Shown piece after piece: positions 43,746 through 52,952 of a DNA stretch of 64,000 nt (positions within the stretch are counted from its first letter, which is position 1; each line of letters opens with the position of its first letter). Below the pieces are notes generated by a model, which made no database searches, had not been told where the DNA came from, and saw only the letters and a program-made list of their open reading frames with translations. Both the position numbers and the translations under genes were made by a program. The stretch comes from DASVFB01 sp963815965 (GTDB lineage: Bacteria > Actinomycetota > Thermoleophilia > Gaiellales > Gaiellaceae). Where the stretch lies: positions 186,001-250,000 of the forward strand of contig CAWFIT010000004.1 in NCBI GenBank assembly GCA_963815965.1, given 5' to 3'.

Positions 43746-43773
43746 CGAGCGACCCGGTTGGCGCTCGCGACGG

Positions 43774-43809
43774 CTATGCGGATGAGAGGACTTGAACCTC
43801 CACGGGGTT
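43774..43809 (-). repeat. tRNA-Leu 3' end fragment, direct repeat copy 1 (att-like)
   Basis: Read on the minus strand, these 36 bases form a T-arm (GGAGG, TTCAAGT, CCTCT) and the 3' acceptor strand CATCCGC plus A of a class II leucine-type tRNA. The matching 5' acceptor GCGGATG, D-arm and anticodon arm are absent, so this is a fragment. The same 36 bases recur at 43940. Integrases commonly leave such 3' tRNA duplicates. Confidence 0.7.
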
Positions 43810-43939
43810 ATCCGTCGAGTGGCGTGGGGTGGACCCCGATGGCGGGAAGTGGCTCCGCTCCGCAAAATTACGGTTCTTCGCGCCACAGAATACCCCTGTG
43901 TGCGAGCGCCGCTCGCGCAGCGCGGATCGCCCGAAATAA

Positions 43940-43975
43940 CTATGCGGATGAGAGGACTTGAACCTCCACGGGGTT
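43940..43975 (-). repeat. tRNA-Leu 3' end fragment, direct repeat copy 2 (att-like)
   Basis: Exact second copy of the 36-base tRNA 3' end, 166 bases from the first and in the same orientation. The sequences next to the two copies differ from each other on both sides, so each copy marks an independent junction. Confidence 0.7.
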
Positions 43976-44407
43976 CCGGAAGGAAGGTCCTCCTGTGGCG
44001 AATCGTGGCAGCAAGCGGGTTGCCGGGGTGCGACGTCGCCGTGACTCGCACGGACCGGGGCGGGTTTACGGACTGAGCGCGGACTACACCGCGGCCTTCA
44101 CACCGGCTCGACGGTGAAGATCGCCCTAACGTCCTGCTCGACGAGCTCCGCGTGTGGAAGTCATCGATCGCGAAGAGAAAGCCTGGCGAGAGGCTGCTCG
44201 TCTGTCCCAGCGTTGAGGAATGTTCCCTGGAGATCGCGCTCTAAGATTGAGGGCCTGTCGCTGCCCCCGACCTGCCTCGGGTCGTTGTCTCCGCTCGCAT
44301 TGTCGGCCTCGTCGAAGCGCAGGTAGAACCCGATCGAATCGCCGGGCGGTCGTCGGCCGAAAGAATCCGCTCTAGCCACCTCTTCGCGCCGATGCGACAC
44401 TCGACGC
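43976..44407. other. Gene-free accessory stretch
   Basis: After the second tRNA fragment there is no credible gene until the cyclase start at 44408. It holds the gene remnant at 44098-44173; I see nothing else with coding character. It looks like scrambled island junction DNA. Confidence 0.5.
44098..44173 (-). pseudogene. C-terminal remnant of a small gene family (copy A)
   Basis: Read on the minus strand it ends ELVEQDVRAIFTVEPV-stop, matching the end of the small gene at 47130-47333 in about 69 of 75 positions by eye, with a one-base indel and a different stop codon (TGA against TAG). The upstream part of the gene is missing. The conserved end and stop indicate a true paralog fragment rather than a copy-paste repeat. 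Confidence 0.6.
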
Positions 44408-47008
44408 ATGCGAGATCTGCCGGTCGGGACCGTGACGTTCCTCTTTACCGACGTCGAGGGATCGACCGAGCTGCTCCAGCGCGTCGGCGTCGACGGCTAT
44501 GGCGGGCTGCTCGCCGAGCACGCGCGGCTTGTCGATACGGCTACGGCCGACGCGGATGGGCGCGTCGTCGATACGCAGGGCGACGCCTTCTTCGCCGCGT
44601 TTCCGAGCGCGACCGCCGCCGTCGCGTGTGCTGCACGCCTGCAGCGCGAGCTGATCGAGACGCCGCTTCGCGTGCGGATGGGCATCCATACGGGCCAGCC
44701 GGCGCTGACCTCGACCGGCTACGTCGGGATCGACGTCCCGCGTGCGGCGCGCATCTGCGCTGCCGCCCACGGAGGGCAGGTGCTTGTCTCGCAGACGACG
44801 CGGGATCTCGTCGAGAGCGACCTTCCGGCGGGAACGTCGCTGCGCGACCTCGGCGAGCACCGGCTCAAGGACCTGACGACGCCGCAGCGGCTCACGCAGC
44901 TCGTCGTCGCCGGCCTGCGTGTCGAGTTTCCGGCGCTGCGGACGCTCGAGAACCGCCCGACGAACCTGCCCGTGCAGCCGACGCCGCTGATCGGTCGCGA
45001 GCACGAGCTGAAGACGGTCATTGAGCTGCTGCGCCGCGCCGACGTCCGCCTGCTCACGCTGACCGGGCCCGGCGGCGCCGGCAAGACGCGGCTCGCGCTC
45101 CAGGCGGCCGCGGAGCTCGTCGACGAGTTCCCGCAGGGCGTCTTCCTCGTCGCGCTTGCGCCGATCGTCGATCCGGCGCTGCTCATGCCGACGCTCGCGC
45201 GAGCCGGCGGCGCGACGGGGACGGAAGACCTGGGCGCCTTCTTTGCGCAGAAGAGGCAGCTGCTGGTACTCGACAACGTCGAGCATCTGCTCGAGGCGAC
45301 GCCGGCGCTCGGCGAGATCCTCGCGTCAGCGCCGCAATTGAAGATGCTCGCGACCAGCCGGACGCCGTTGCATCTCTCCGCGGAGCGCGAGCTGCAGGTG
45401 CCGCCGCTAAGCGTGCCTGATCTGGCGCGCCTGCCCGACACCGACGCGCTTACGCAATACGATGCGGTGGCACTCTTCGTCGAGCGCGCGCAGGCTGTCA
45501 AGGCGGACTTCGGTGTGACGAGCGCAAACGCACCGGCGGTCGCGGAGATCTGCGTTCGCCTCGACGGCCTGCCGCTCGCGATCGAGCTCGCAGCTGCGCG
45601 GACGAAGCTGCTTACGCCGCCGGCGCTCTTGTCACGGCTCGAGCAGCGCTTCGAGCTGCTGACCGGCGGCCCGCGTGACCAGCCGACGCGGCAGCAGACG
45701 CTTCGAGCCACGATCGACTGGAGCTACGACCTCCTCGGCCGCGAGGACCAGCTGCTCTTCGCGCAGCTCGCCGTGTTCGCGGGCGGCTGCACACTCGACG
45801 CCGCCGAGGCAGTCTGCGGCGGCGACGGCGTCCTCACGGGAATGGCGACGCTGATCGACAACAACCTCCTCCGGCAAGACGAGCAGCCGGACGGCGAGCC
45901 GCGCTTCGCGATGCTCGAGACCGTGCGCGTGTACGCGCTCGAGCGGCTCGGCGAGAGCGACATCGCGGAGGAGGTTCGCGACCGGCATGCAGCTCACTTC
46001 CTCGCCGTCGCGGAGGAGATCGTCCGGCTGACCGAAGAGGAGTCGAACATCCCCTGGCCCCGGTACGAACGCGAGCTCGACAACTTCCGTGCTGCGCTGG
46101 ACCGGATGAAGAGCGCCGAATCGAACGAGGGCGCCGCGAGGCTCGTCTGCGCACTCGCCGGCGTGTGGACAAATACGGGGCACAGCGTCGAGGGAATGCA
46201 GCAACTGGGTTGGGTGATGAACCTCGGCGGCGATGTCGGTCCGTCGCTTCAGGCACGCGCGAAGCTCGGAGCCGCGTCGCTCGCCTGGAGGCGCGGTGAG
46301 CTCGATCGTGCCCGCGTGCTGTCGACGGGGGCTCTTGCGATCTTCCGCGAACTCGACGACCAGTGGCACATCGGTTTGGCCCTTCAGATGCTTGCCATCG
46401 TCGAGGAGCTGTCAGGAAACCCGACAGACTTCGATGCCCTTTCCGAGGCGGCGGAGCGGATCTTCCGGGAGCTCGGACGCGAGCACGCCGTGTTTATCGT
46501 GACCTTCAACCGCGGCATCAGCGCGATCATCGGCGGCGACTACGCGCGCGCCCGCTCGCTCCTTGAGTTGTGCCTCACCTACTCGCAGCGCGTCGGCGAT
46601 GACCAGCAGGCCGGCAACGCGCTGTGCGATCTCGGCATCCTCGCACTCTACGAGGGTCGATACGAAGAGGCTCTACCGCTCTTCACCCAGTCGCTGGAGA
46701 GTGCGCTTCGGACCGGGTTGCGCATCATCGTCGCGTACACGCTGCGCGGTCTCGCAGCGATCTTCGCCGCGCGGGGCGAGGTACTGGCCGCTGCGCGGAT
46801 GATCGGCGCAGCGGTCACGATCGAAGAAGTCATGGGTCACACGTTGGAGATTTATGCGGCACCCGTGTACACGGAGTCCGCGGCGCCCGTACTCGATCGC
46901 CTGTCGGAGCCGGGGATCGCGGCGGCCTACGCGGACGGGCGCGCCATGAGCCACCTCGAGGCCGCGGCCTTCGCGCTCGAGGCCGTCGCAGAGCGGGCGC
47001 CTCTCTAG
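44408..47008 (+). CDS. Class III adenylate/guanylate cyclase domain fused to STAND ATPase and TPR-like region
   Basis: 866 residues. Residues 1-170 form a cyclase homology domain with both metal Asp (FTDVEGST, Asp15; [10 protein letters not shown], Asp59). An NB-ARC-type ATPase follows: [16 protein letters not shown] (Walker A, about 218-233), [10 protein letters not shown] (Walker B), ATSRTPL and [12 protein letters not shown]. From about 560 the protein is helical-repeat in character ([23 protein letters not shown], core [14 protein letters not shown]). Such proteins are cytoplasmic signal-transduction ATPases. Whether it makes cyclic nucleotide is not certain, as substrate residues are not obvious. 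No promoter motif stands out. Confidence 0.88.
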   Translation: MRDLPVGTVTFLFTDVEGSTELLQRVGVDGYGGLLAEHARLVDTATADADGRVVDTQGDAFFAAFPSATAAVACAARLQRELIETPLRVRMGIHTGQPALTSTGYVGIDVPRAARICAAAHGGQVLVSQTTRDLVESDLPAGTSLRDLGEHRLKDLTTPQRLTQLVVAGLRVEFPALRTLENRPTNLPVQPTPLIGREHELKTVIELLRRADVRLLTLTGPGGAGKTRLALQAAAELVDEFPQGVFLVALAPIVDPALLMPTLARAGGATGTEDLGAFFAQKRQLLVLDNVEHLLEATPALGEILASAPQLKMLATSRTPLHLSAERELQVPPLSVPDLARLPDTDALTQYDAVALFVERAQAVKADFGVTSANAPAVAEICVRLDGLPLAIELAAARTKLLTPPALLSRLEQRFELLTGGPRDQPTRQQTLRATIDWSYDLLGREDQLLFAQLAVFAGGCTLDAAEAVCGGDGVLTGMATLIDNNLLRQDEQPDGEPRFAMLETVRVYALERLGESDIAEEVRDRHAAHFLAVAEEIVRLTEEESNIPWPRYERELDNFRAALDRMKSAESNEGAARLVCALAGVWTNTGHSVEGMQQLGWVMNLGGDVGPSLQARAKLGAASLAWRRGELDRARVLSTGALAIFRELDDQWHIGLALQMLAIVEELSGNPTDFDALSEAAERIFRELGREHAVFIVTFNRGISAIIGGDYARARSLLELCLTYSQRVGDDQQAGNALCDLGILALYEGRYEEALPLFTQSLESALRTGLRIIVAYTLRGLAAIFAARGEVLAAARMIGAAVTIEEVMGHTLEIYAAPVYTESAAPVLDRLSEPGIAAAYADGRAMSHLEAAAFALEAVAERAPL

Positions 47009-47129
47009 ATCCGGGCGCATCTTCGAGCGGGGGGCGGCCTGGCCGAGCTGCCTCGGCGGACGCCGCAAACTCGCACGCTTAAACGCGTTGCGGCACCTCC
47101 GAACGCATCACTGAGCGAAACCGCGTTCC

Positions 47130-47333
47130 CTACACCGGCTCGACGGTGAAGATCGCGCGCACGTCCTGCTCGACGAGCTCCGCGTGGGGGAAGTCGTCGA
47201 TCGCGATGACGCGCAACTGGTTGTCGCGGCCGACCGTGATCACGTCGCCGATCGACTAGTTCGGGACGGCGGTTACGAGCATCGCCGGGTCGGGCGGCTC
47301 GCCGTCAGGCAGCTGGAGCAGGTACTTGAACAT
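47130..47333 (-). pseudogene. Small unknown gene interrupted by an in-frame TAG
   Basis: Starting at ATG 47333 it reads FKYLLQLPDGEPPDPAM, then LVTAVPN, a TAG at 47256-47258, and on in the same frame SIGDVITVGRDNQLRVIAIDDF to TVEPV and a final TAG at 47130. All 67 codons otherwise read cleanly, so one base change (probably TGG to TAG) has broken a small soluble protein. A 3' remnant of a paralog is at 44098. Family unknown. Confidence 0.65.
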
Positions 47334-47451
47334 CGGCTGCGATCGTCGCACGTTCCGCAACTTTCGAGCTCGACCTGACCGATGTGGCGACATTCGCCAC
47401 GGCCTCGGCGACCACAGCCCGCGTGCCAAGCTTCTGGAGGGTGAGCGCCGC

Positions 47452-48369
47452 CTAAAAGGTGACCGCGTCCACGGCCTTTTGCAGGCACTGGGCCAACCGT
47501 GTGGAGGGCGTGTAATAGAACCCTTGCGGGATCGGTAGCTCGGCGAGGAGCTTCGGGAAGTCTGCCACGTTGACTTTGCGCGCCTCGTATCTGCTGAAGC
47601 GGTGGATCGCCCACCCTTGGCGACGGAGCGATCGCTCGATCTTCAAGTTGCGCGTGTAGGTCTTGTCCGAGCCGATCCATTCGCCAAGCGCGGCGTCCCA
47701 CTCTGAATAGTGATCGGGCTCGTCGATCTCGATCACGGCCTTGCGCCCTTCGCTGAAAAGGACGAAGCCGACACGGTGCGGACGCTCGGCCACGTACTCC
47801 TGGTCTTCCAGGGTCTGTTCAGATCCAACCGCCGCGAGCCACACCTCGGGAATGAGCGCCGGAAACGAGAGCAGCAGTTGCCTCACCACATCGCCGAGCG
47901 CCCACGGAGCGATGTATCCCCCGCGTTCGACGTGTGTTTCGAGAGCCCGCTCGAAACCGAGGGAGCTCCGAGTCCAGTGGGACTGGATGTACTTCTCGTA
48001 GAAAGGTCGGTGCGACTCGGGCGAGTAGTTCAGCAGGATGGTCAGAGCAGGAGACTTTTCGAAGTCCAGCTCCTCGACCAATTCGACCGCGTTAACAGTT
48101 CCGTTGTCGTTGTACGTGCAGTTCTCGACCCACATGGGGTCGACGGACGACCGGGGTTCCCCGATGCTTGTTGCGTCCAGCAGCCTGTACAGCGGGTAGG
48201 TGCCCGCACTAGTGAAATCGTCGTCGGTCAGGTAGAGGTTCTGGTTCGTCCGGCTCTCGAAGACCTGTTTCCCGTTTCGGAGCAACATCTTGAACTTCGG
48301 GAAGTCCGGGCCGTAGAGGACCGGGCTTGGGATGTTCGCAGGGGGCGGAGTCGTCGGCGACTCGGTCAC
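47452..48369 (-). CDS. Hypothetical protein with DUF559/Vsr-like nuclease-fold C terminus
   Basis: 305 residues from GTG 48369. Residues about 195-275 resemble the DUF559/Vsr-type restriction-endonuclease fold: GFVLFSEGRKAVIEIDEPDHY, then YTRNLKIERSLRRQGWAIHRFSRYEA, with Glu, Asp and the distal Arg/Glu cluster in the expected order. The N-terminal 190 residues are unassigned and low in recognisable motifs. Base use is less GC-biased than the neighbours (many AA/TT codons), which fits acquisition by transfer. It may be a nuclease acting on DNA; function is inferred from fold only. Confidence 0.72.
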   Translation of the reverse strand: MTESPTTPPPANIPSPVLYGPDFPKFKMLLRNGKQVFESRTNQNLYLTDDDFTSAGTYPLYRLLDATSIGEPRSSVDPMWVENCTYNDNGTVNAVELVEELDFEKSPALTILLNYSPESHRPFYEKYIQSHWTRSSLGFERALETHVERGGYIAPWALGDVVRQLLLSFPALIPEVWLAAVGSEQTLEDQEYVAERPHRVGFVLFSEGRKAVIEIDEPDHYSEWDAALGEWIGSDKTYTRNLKIERSLRRQGWAIHRFSRYEARKVNVADFPKLLAELPIPQGFYYTPSTRLAQCLQKAVDAVTF

Positions 48370-48599
48370 GAAGACCCGATACTAAGAGCCGCGCCGTGGC
48401 GAAGATGCCCGCCGATGTCAAGAGGCTCGCAACGGGCGGTGCGTTGGGTCGCTTGTGGGCAGTGCCTCCGGTAGGTGCCTGGTCGGCGCCCGGCGTCCAA
48501 GCCCCTGCGCAGGTCGCGATCGTGTAGTCGGCCACCGCGCAGTGGAAGCCGTTGGCGGCGACCAGGGCCTCGGCCCCGACCGCCCGAGTACCGTCCGTT

Positions 48600-48830
48600 T
48601 CAGGCAGCCGCGACTACGCGAGCAGCATCGTACGGGTGCCGGTCGTATCCCTGCGCGGCTAGACGCCGCGCGAGCGAGATGACCAGCCTCTGCGTGTCCA
48701 CCAGGCCGATCTCCGCCTCGAGCCGCACCATCGCAGGCACACGCCCGGCGCAAAGCCGCTCGACAACCAGACAAGTCAGCATCAAACGTTCGTCGCCTCG
48801 CCGCTGTTGGCGCAGTTTCGTATCTCTCAT
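48600..48830 (-). CDS. Small basic protein of unknown function
   Basis: 76 residues. ATG 48830 is preceded at 8 bases by a strong GGAGGG site, the main support for the gene. The sequence is helical: ERLMLTCLVVERLCAGRVPAM and LVDTQRLVISLARRLAAQG. No family is recognised. A longer in-frame start exists at 48929 but has no ribosome site. Confidence 0.5.
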   Translation of the reverse strand: MRDTKLRQQRRGDERLMLTCLVVERLCAGRVPAMVRLEAEIGLVDTQRLVISLARRLAAQGYDRHPYDAARVVAAA

Positions 48831-49275
48831 TCGTGATCCCTCCAGGCTCGACGTTGCAGATCGAAGATCGCCAGAAGCGCGGCAGTACATGAATCGCACG
48901 AGCGCCATGATCCTGCGGATCGAAGACACAAAAACTACATAGACCTATGTCATTCGCACACTGGAGTTCACTCGGACGAGTGACCCCCACGTTTATGACG
49001 CGGAGGCGCAAGAGCAGCATTCGGTAGAGGAACGTTTGAGGCTTCGATGCCCTCCCGATCCGCCCGAGGCCGACCCCCCACGCGCACGATCCCGAACCGA
49101 TCGCCCAAGTTCTCGGTGGGGCGCTCCGTGTTGGAGCGGTACGGAGGCACGGGCACCCTCTTGAATCGGGCGCCTTGGCGGAGGATGCTTACCGCGGTCA
49201 AGGTGTTCGGCCAGGGAGGGCCGTCTGCCGTCGGCGCCCGATATCACCCTTCCGCCCGCCGCCGTCGCTGCCGAG
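48831..49275. other. Gene-free stretch
   Basis: Apart from the palindrome at 48937 I see no gene or RNA. Open frames here have no ribosome site and no protein-like composition. In-frame sequence just before 49276 (APDITLPPAAVAAE) may be part of the EEP gene with a lost start. Confidence 0.45.
48937..48950 (-). promoter_or_regulatory. Perfect palindrome in an AT-rich upstream region
   Basis: ACATAG-AC-CTATGT sits in the most AT-rich stretch of this part of the window, 107 bases before the small gene at 48830. It has the shape of a dimeric repressor operator. Confidence 0.35.
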
Positions 49276-50197
49276 GTGGTGCGGCTCGACAGTGCCCTTG
49301 AGGCTGTCGTGCCGGCGAAGGGGGCGAACATCATCGTCGGCACCTGGAACCTGCGCGCCTTCTCCGACCTGACCAAGGACTGGGTGACGCCGGCGGGCGT
49401 CTCGCCGAAGCGCAACCTCGCCGACGTCACCTACATCAGCAGGTTCGTCCGCCGCTGCGACGTCGTCGCCGTGCAGGAGGTGCGCGGCAACCTGCGTGCG
49501 CTGCGCTACCTGCTGAGGGCGCTCGGCGACGAGTGGGCGTTCGTCCTCACCGACGTCACGAAAGGCTCGCAGGGCAACGACGAGCGGCTCGCGTTCCTTG
49601 TTCGACACCAAGCGCGTGAAGCCCTCCGGGTTGGCCTGCGAGCTCGTGGTCTGGATCGAGGACGCCGCCAACGTCAGCGCGGGCGCGCTGGATCGGCAGT
49701 TCGCGCGCACCCCGTACGCGGTCAGCTTCCTCTCCTCGGGGCAGACGTTCATCCTCGTCACCCTGCACGTCGACTACGGCAAACAAGCCGCCGATCGCGT
49801 CCCCGAACTGAAGGCGATCGCGGACTGGCTGGCGGCGTGGGCGGAGCGGGAGTTCAGCTGGGACCAGAACCTGATCGCGCTCGGCGACTTCAACATCGAC
49901 CGCCAGGACGACCCGCTCTATCAGGCCTTCACCTCGACCGGGCTGACGCCGGCCCCGCCGCTGCTCGGGCTCAGGCGAACGATCTTCGACACGCCGCAGG
50001 CGCCGCACTACTACGACCAGATCGCCTGGTTCACCAAGGGGCAGGCCAAGCGCCCGGTGCTGAACCTCGACTGCTCCGCGGGCGGTAGCTTCGACTTCGT
50101 GCCCGAGCTACAGGGCCTGGGCACGCTCGTCGATCTCTCCTGGCACATCTCCGATCACTTCCCGCTCTGGGTCGAGTTCGCGGCGCCCGCTGCCTGA
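49276..50197 (+). pseudogene. Endonuclease/exonuclease/phosphatase-fold protein, one frameshift
   Basis: A DNase I-like (EEP) hydrolase. From GTG 49276 the first frame has NIIVGTWNLRAF (metal Asn) and CDVVAVQEVRGN (metal Glu). At the TT of 49597-49598 one extra base breaks it at DERLAFL; the next frame continues FDTKRVKPSG, ILVTLHVDYG, NLIALGDFNIDRQDD (Asp, Asn) and the catalytic His in SWHISDHFPLWVEF. All active-site residues survive if the base is removed. The product could cleave nucleic acid or phosphoesters. The N terminus is short, so the start may also be damaged. Confidence 0.82.
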
Positions 50198-50381
50198 GCG
50201 ACTCAAACGCGGACACGTCCCCAACCGCCAACTAGAAAACGCGCGACGGTCGCCGTAACTTTTCGAAGCGGAAGCCAGGCCCTTGTGCGGCGTGGACAGC
50301 GACCGACGCAAGCAGTGGTGCGATCGGCCGGCCGCGAGGTGTAGCGCACCGTGAGCTCTTCGGCGAGAAGAGCGCCGCAGC

Positions 50382-50807
50382 TCAGTCGGCGCGAGGGAGG
50401 ACGAGTTCAAGCAGTTCTGGTTCCACCGCCACGAAGCCCGAGCGGCGGTAGAAGCTCTGGGCCTGCTGGTTGCCCTCCTCGACGACGATCTGGAGCGACT
50501 GTGCGCGCTCCGCGATCGCGTAACCCTCTGCGTGGGCGAGCAGTCGGCGTCCGATGCCTCGCCGCTCGTGGCCGGATGCGACGAACAGCTGCTCGATCAC
50601 GATCGCCCCGCTTTCCTTGCGGCGCAGAGCGACGTAGCCGGCAGGTTGGCCCTGCTCGCGGGCGACGAACGTCACATCGCGCCTCAGCACCTCAAGCACG
50701 CGCTCGTCGCTCCAGCCGGGAAGGTCGACAAACGCGACCTTCGCCAGCCCGAACAGCAGCGGAAGATCGGCCTCCGTCCGCGGAGCGATCTCGACCGTGG
50801 AAGCCAG
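50382..50807 (-). CDS. GNAT-family N-acetyltransferase, apparent CTG start
   Basis: 141 residues. Motif A, IEQLFVASGHERRGIGRRLLAHAE (core HERRGIGRRLL), binds acetyl-CoA; motif B follows as LQIVVEEGNQQAQSFYRRSGF. Family homology begins at VEIAPRTEADLP. The only strong ribosome site, AAGGAGG (50813-50819), is 5 bases before CTG 50807 (then AST), giving a normal GNAT length; other starts (ATG 50939, TTG near 50846) add unsupported sequence. Substrate unknown. Confidence 0.82.
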   Translation of the reverse strand: MASTVEIAPRTEADLPLLFGLAKVAFVDLPGWSDERVLEVLRRDVTFVAREQGQPAGYVALRRKESGAIVIEQLFVASGHERRGIGRRLLAHAEGYAIAERAQSLQIVVEEGNQQAQSFYRRSGFVAVEPELLELVLPRAD

Positions 50808-51172
50808 CGGGACCTCCTTTGGCTTCCTTGTTGCCGGTACCAAGAAGCCAGCCGCGGCAAAGCGTACAGCCCCACCGACCAGGTCGCCGAACGAGTACTT
50901 TGCTCTCGTCGCGGGTCGATCCAGGCGTCGAGCTCGCATTTGCCGGTGGCGCTCCGGCGACGTGAAGGCGCCGAAGGGACGGGCGCAAGTATCGCGTCTC
51001 CGTCAATGCCTTCACGGTGCGCGGCACGATCACGTACGAGGACCCGCAGTTAGCGGATGACCGTCTAGCTACTCGGCCGGGAACGACTCAATCCGGGGTT
51101 GTTCCCGTGGCTGCGCTCGTCGAGCATCCTGCGATGGGCTCCGCCGTGCTAAATCACATCGCCGCGCGCGGC
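50808..51172. other. Gene-free stretch
   Basis: I find no convincing gene. A short plus-strand frame around 50980-51080 reads like protein (VSVNAFTVRGTITYEDPQLADDRL pattern, core GTITYEDPQ) but has no start signal and could be a decayed fragment. Confidence 0.4.
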
Positions 51173-51790
51173 TCACCCAGACGCAGAATCGTCGATCTGG
51201 ACCGGGTAGCCGGCGCGGAACGCAGCGACGGTCGAGGGCGGTGTAATAACGTCCGCAGCTCCCTGCGTCGGCCGTGCCCGTCGGCTCTGGTATCCCTCGC
51301 GCGTCCACTCTGTTAGTTGGTCGCCGATAACGACGGCGGGCGAGGTGTCGAGCAGAACGAAGGCGCCGTCAGGCAGATCGAGCCAAGGCAGCCGGTGAAT
51401 GCATCGGCGGTGGGTCCCGCGGACGATCCGCTCAGCATGGAGTTGCTGGTTCATCTGATGCGCAGACGGCAGATCGACCTCCAGCCCCTCAGACCAGGCG
51501 GCGCGGTAGGCGTTGAAGCTCTCGCGCCGACATTCCGCGCACGGGCGATGTCCGGCGGCGAAGGAGACGGCTTCGTCGTGGAAGTACAGAAACGTGTAGT
51601 GATGCGGCTGCCACTGCTGATGCCAGCGGCCTCGGAACTCGAGTGCGCAGGTGATCCAGAGATCGCTTGCGTGGAAGCGGACGATCTCGTGGCCGGAGTG
51701 AAGGATGCCGCGGTTGCCCGTCCACGCGCCCCGAAGCGCGATCGCTTCGATGTCACCCGTTGGCGTTACACGATTGCGGGCCGGCGTCAC
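51173..51790 (-). CDS. Conserved-looking hypothetical protein with CAEC motif
   Basis: 205 residues from GTG 51790 (AGGA upstream). It has features of a real globular protein: ARNRVTPTGDIEAIALRG start, GAWTGNRG, WITCALEFRGRW, YTFLYFHDEAVSFAAGHRPCAECRRESFNAY (core AAGHRPCAECRR), and a later WLDLPDGAFVLL. The C-x-x-C may bind a metal. I do not know a characterised member. It is read towards the acetyltransferase on the same strand and may share its transcript. Confidence 0.75.
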   Translation of the reverse strand: MTPARNRVTPTGDIEAIALRGAWTGNRGILHSGHEIVRFHASDLWITCALEFRGRWHQQWQPHHYTFLYFHDEAVSFAAGHRPCAECRRESFNAYRAAWSEGLEVDLPSAHQMNQQLHAERIVRGTHRRCIHRLPWLDLPDGAFVLLDTSPAVVIGDQLTEWTREGYQSRRARPTQGAADVITPPSTVAAFRAGYPVQIDDSASG

Positions 51791-51921
51791 GATGTCCTAC
51801 GCTCGTCCATCCCTGGTTGATTCTCGGCTAAGCGGCCATTCGCGGGGAGTCGAGGTGTGGCAGGGCTATCAGGCCCTCGGGCTGGGCGCGTGGAGAGGCC
51901 CTCCTGGCTACCTTGGGCTCG

Positions 51922-52362
51922 ATGCCGCGCGCGAGGACACGACAGCGCGCCAGCTCGCGGCCTTGCCGGGTGCTTCTGGTTGAGGACGACGATGCCTTCG
52001 CCGCGGCGCTGACGGAGCTCCTGGAGGCGGGCGGTCGCGCGAAGGTCGCGGGCAGGGCTTCCGACGGGCGCGAGGGCGTCGAGCTCGCGGACGCGCTTCG
52101 CCCCGACGTCGTGTTGATGGACATCGTGCTCCCGGTGATGGACGGCGTCGAGGCGACGCGCGAGATCCGGCGCAGGCAGCCGACGACGCCTGTTGTCGCG
52201 ATCACCGGCTGGGAGTACGAAGAGCGTGCGCTCGAGGTGCGCGAGGCTGGCGCCGTCGATTTCGTCCGCAAGGGCCGGCTTGACCCAGACCTCGTGGAGA
52301 TCGTCCTCGCCGCGGCCAAGCGTCGTCAGCGTCGCGGGCGCGGCCGCTCAACGAGCGGCTGA
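51922..52362 (+). CDS. Single-domain response regulator (CheY-like receiver)
   Basis: 146 residues. Receiver fold with the acidic pair in LLVEDDDAF, phospho-Asp in DVVLMDIVLPVMDG, Thr in VVAITGWEY and Lys in DFVRKGR, then a short basic tail (KRRQRRGRGR). No output domain. I use ATG 51922; TTG 51913 is also possible. It is an orphan receiver with no adjacent kinase, though the frameshifted kinase at 41792 lacks a partner. Confidence 0.9.
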   Translation: MPRARTRQRASSRPCRVLLVEDDDAFAAALTELLEAGGRAKVAGRASDGREGVELADALRPDVVLMDIVLPVMDGVEATREIRRRQPTTPVVAITGWEYEERALEVREAGAVDFVRKGRLDPDLVEIVLAAAKRRQRRGRGRSTSG

Positions 52363-52549
52363 CACATCGCTGCGCCGCGGCTATATGCGCGCCCAAGTCA
52401 CGCGAATGGAACCAATCGGGCGTCCAGTAGATGAACTCCGCGGGAACCGTTCGTCGAGCACGCGCCAGCTTAAGGCAACCCGGCCGGCGAGCGCCTCCCG
52501 GCATCGCAAAACCCGACGAGAGCAACCGCCGGCACAGCGGTGACAGGCC

Positions 52550-52900
52550 TCAACCGCCGGGCTCGGAGAGCGCATCGAGCGCCTCGACCAGGCCGGCAGC
52601 CTCTGCACGACCAGAGGCATCCACATAGCTGAGGCGCAACACCTGAAAGACCGCATCGGCCCTGTCGCCCCTCACCAGCCGGACCGGACCGCTGCGCTCA
52701 TCAACCAGAGCCATCTCAATTCGGTCAGCAGCCTCGCGCGTACCGGCGAGCCAAGCTCGACTCGTGCCCAGCTCCTCGAGCTTGCGCACGTCATCGCGGA
52801 ACTGGCCGGCCGCGAACAGGCGAAGCTTCTCCGCCAGGACCGTCGCTTGACCCTCGGGAAGCGTGAACAGGTCACTGGAAACCTCGAAAGTGACGTCCAC
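52550..52900 (-). CDS. Hypothetical protein
   Basis: 116 residues from GTG 52900. Compact and soluble: DVTFEVSSDLFTLPEGQATVLAEKL (core LFTLPEGQATVL), an amphipathic helix through DDVRKLEELG, then ADRIEMALVDERSGPVRLVRGDRADAVFQVLR (core PVRLVRGDRADAV). No family recognised. It is 52 bases downstream of the membrane protein gene on the same strand. Confidence 0.6.
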   Translation of the reverse strand: MDVTFEVSSDLFTLPEGQATVLAEKLRLFAAGQFRDDVRKLEELGTSRAWLAGTREAADRIEMALVDERSGPVRLVRGDRADAVFQVLRLSYVDASGRAEAAGLVEALDALSEPGG

Positions 52901-52952
52901 CCAGCAAGGGTAAGACGCGCGCCCCTAAACCGCCAACTCACTGCGGCGGGAG

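Noticed and set aside
43774..43860. Complete tRNA-Leu gene on the minus strand
   Set aside because: Only the T-arm and 3' acceptor are present; there is no 5' GCGGATG, D-arm or anticodon arm within 100 bases of either copy.
44100..47206. Transposon with 75-base direct repeats around the cyclase gene
   Set aside because: Both repeats are explained by the conserved ends of paralogous genes with their own stop codons, not by element termini.
48418..49020. 200-residue minus-strand frame
   Set aside because: It overlaps the small gene with a strong ribosome site and has shadow-type Arg/Ala/Cys composition.
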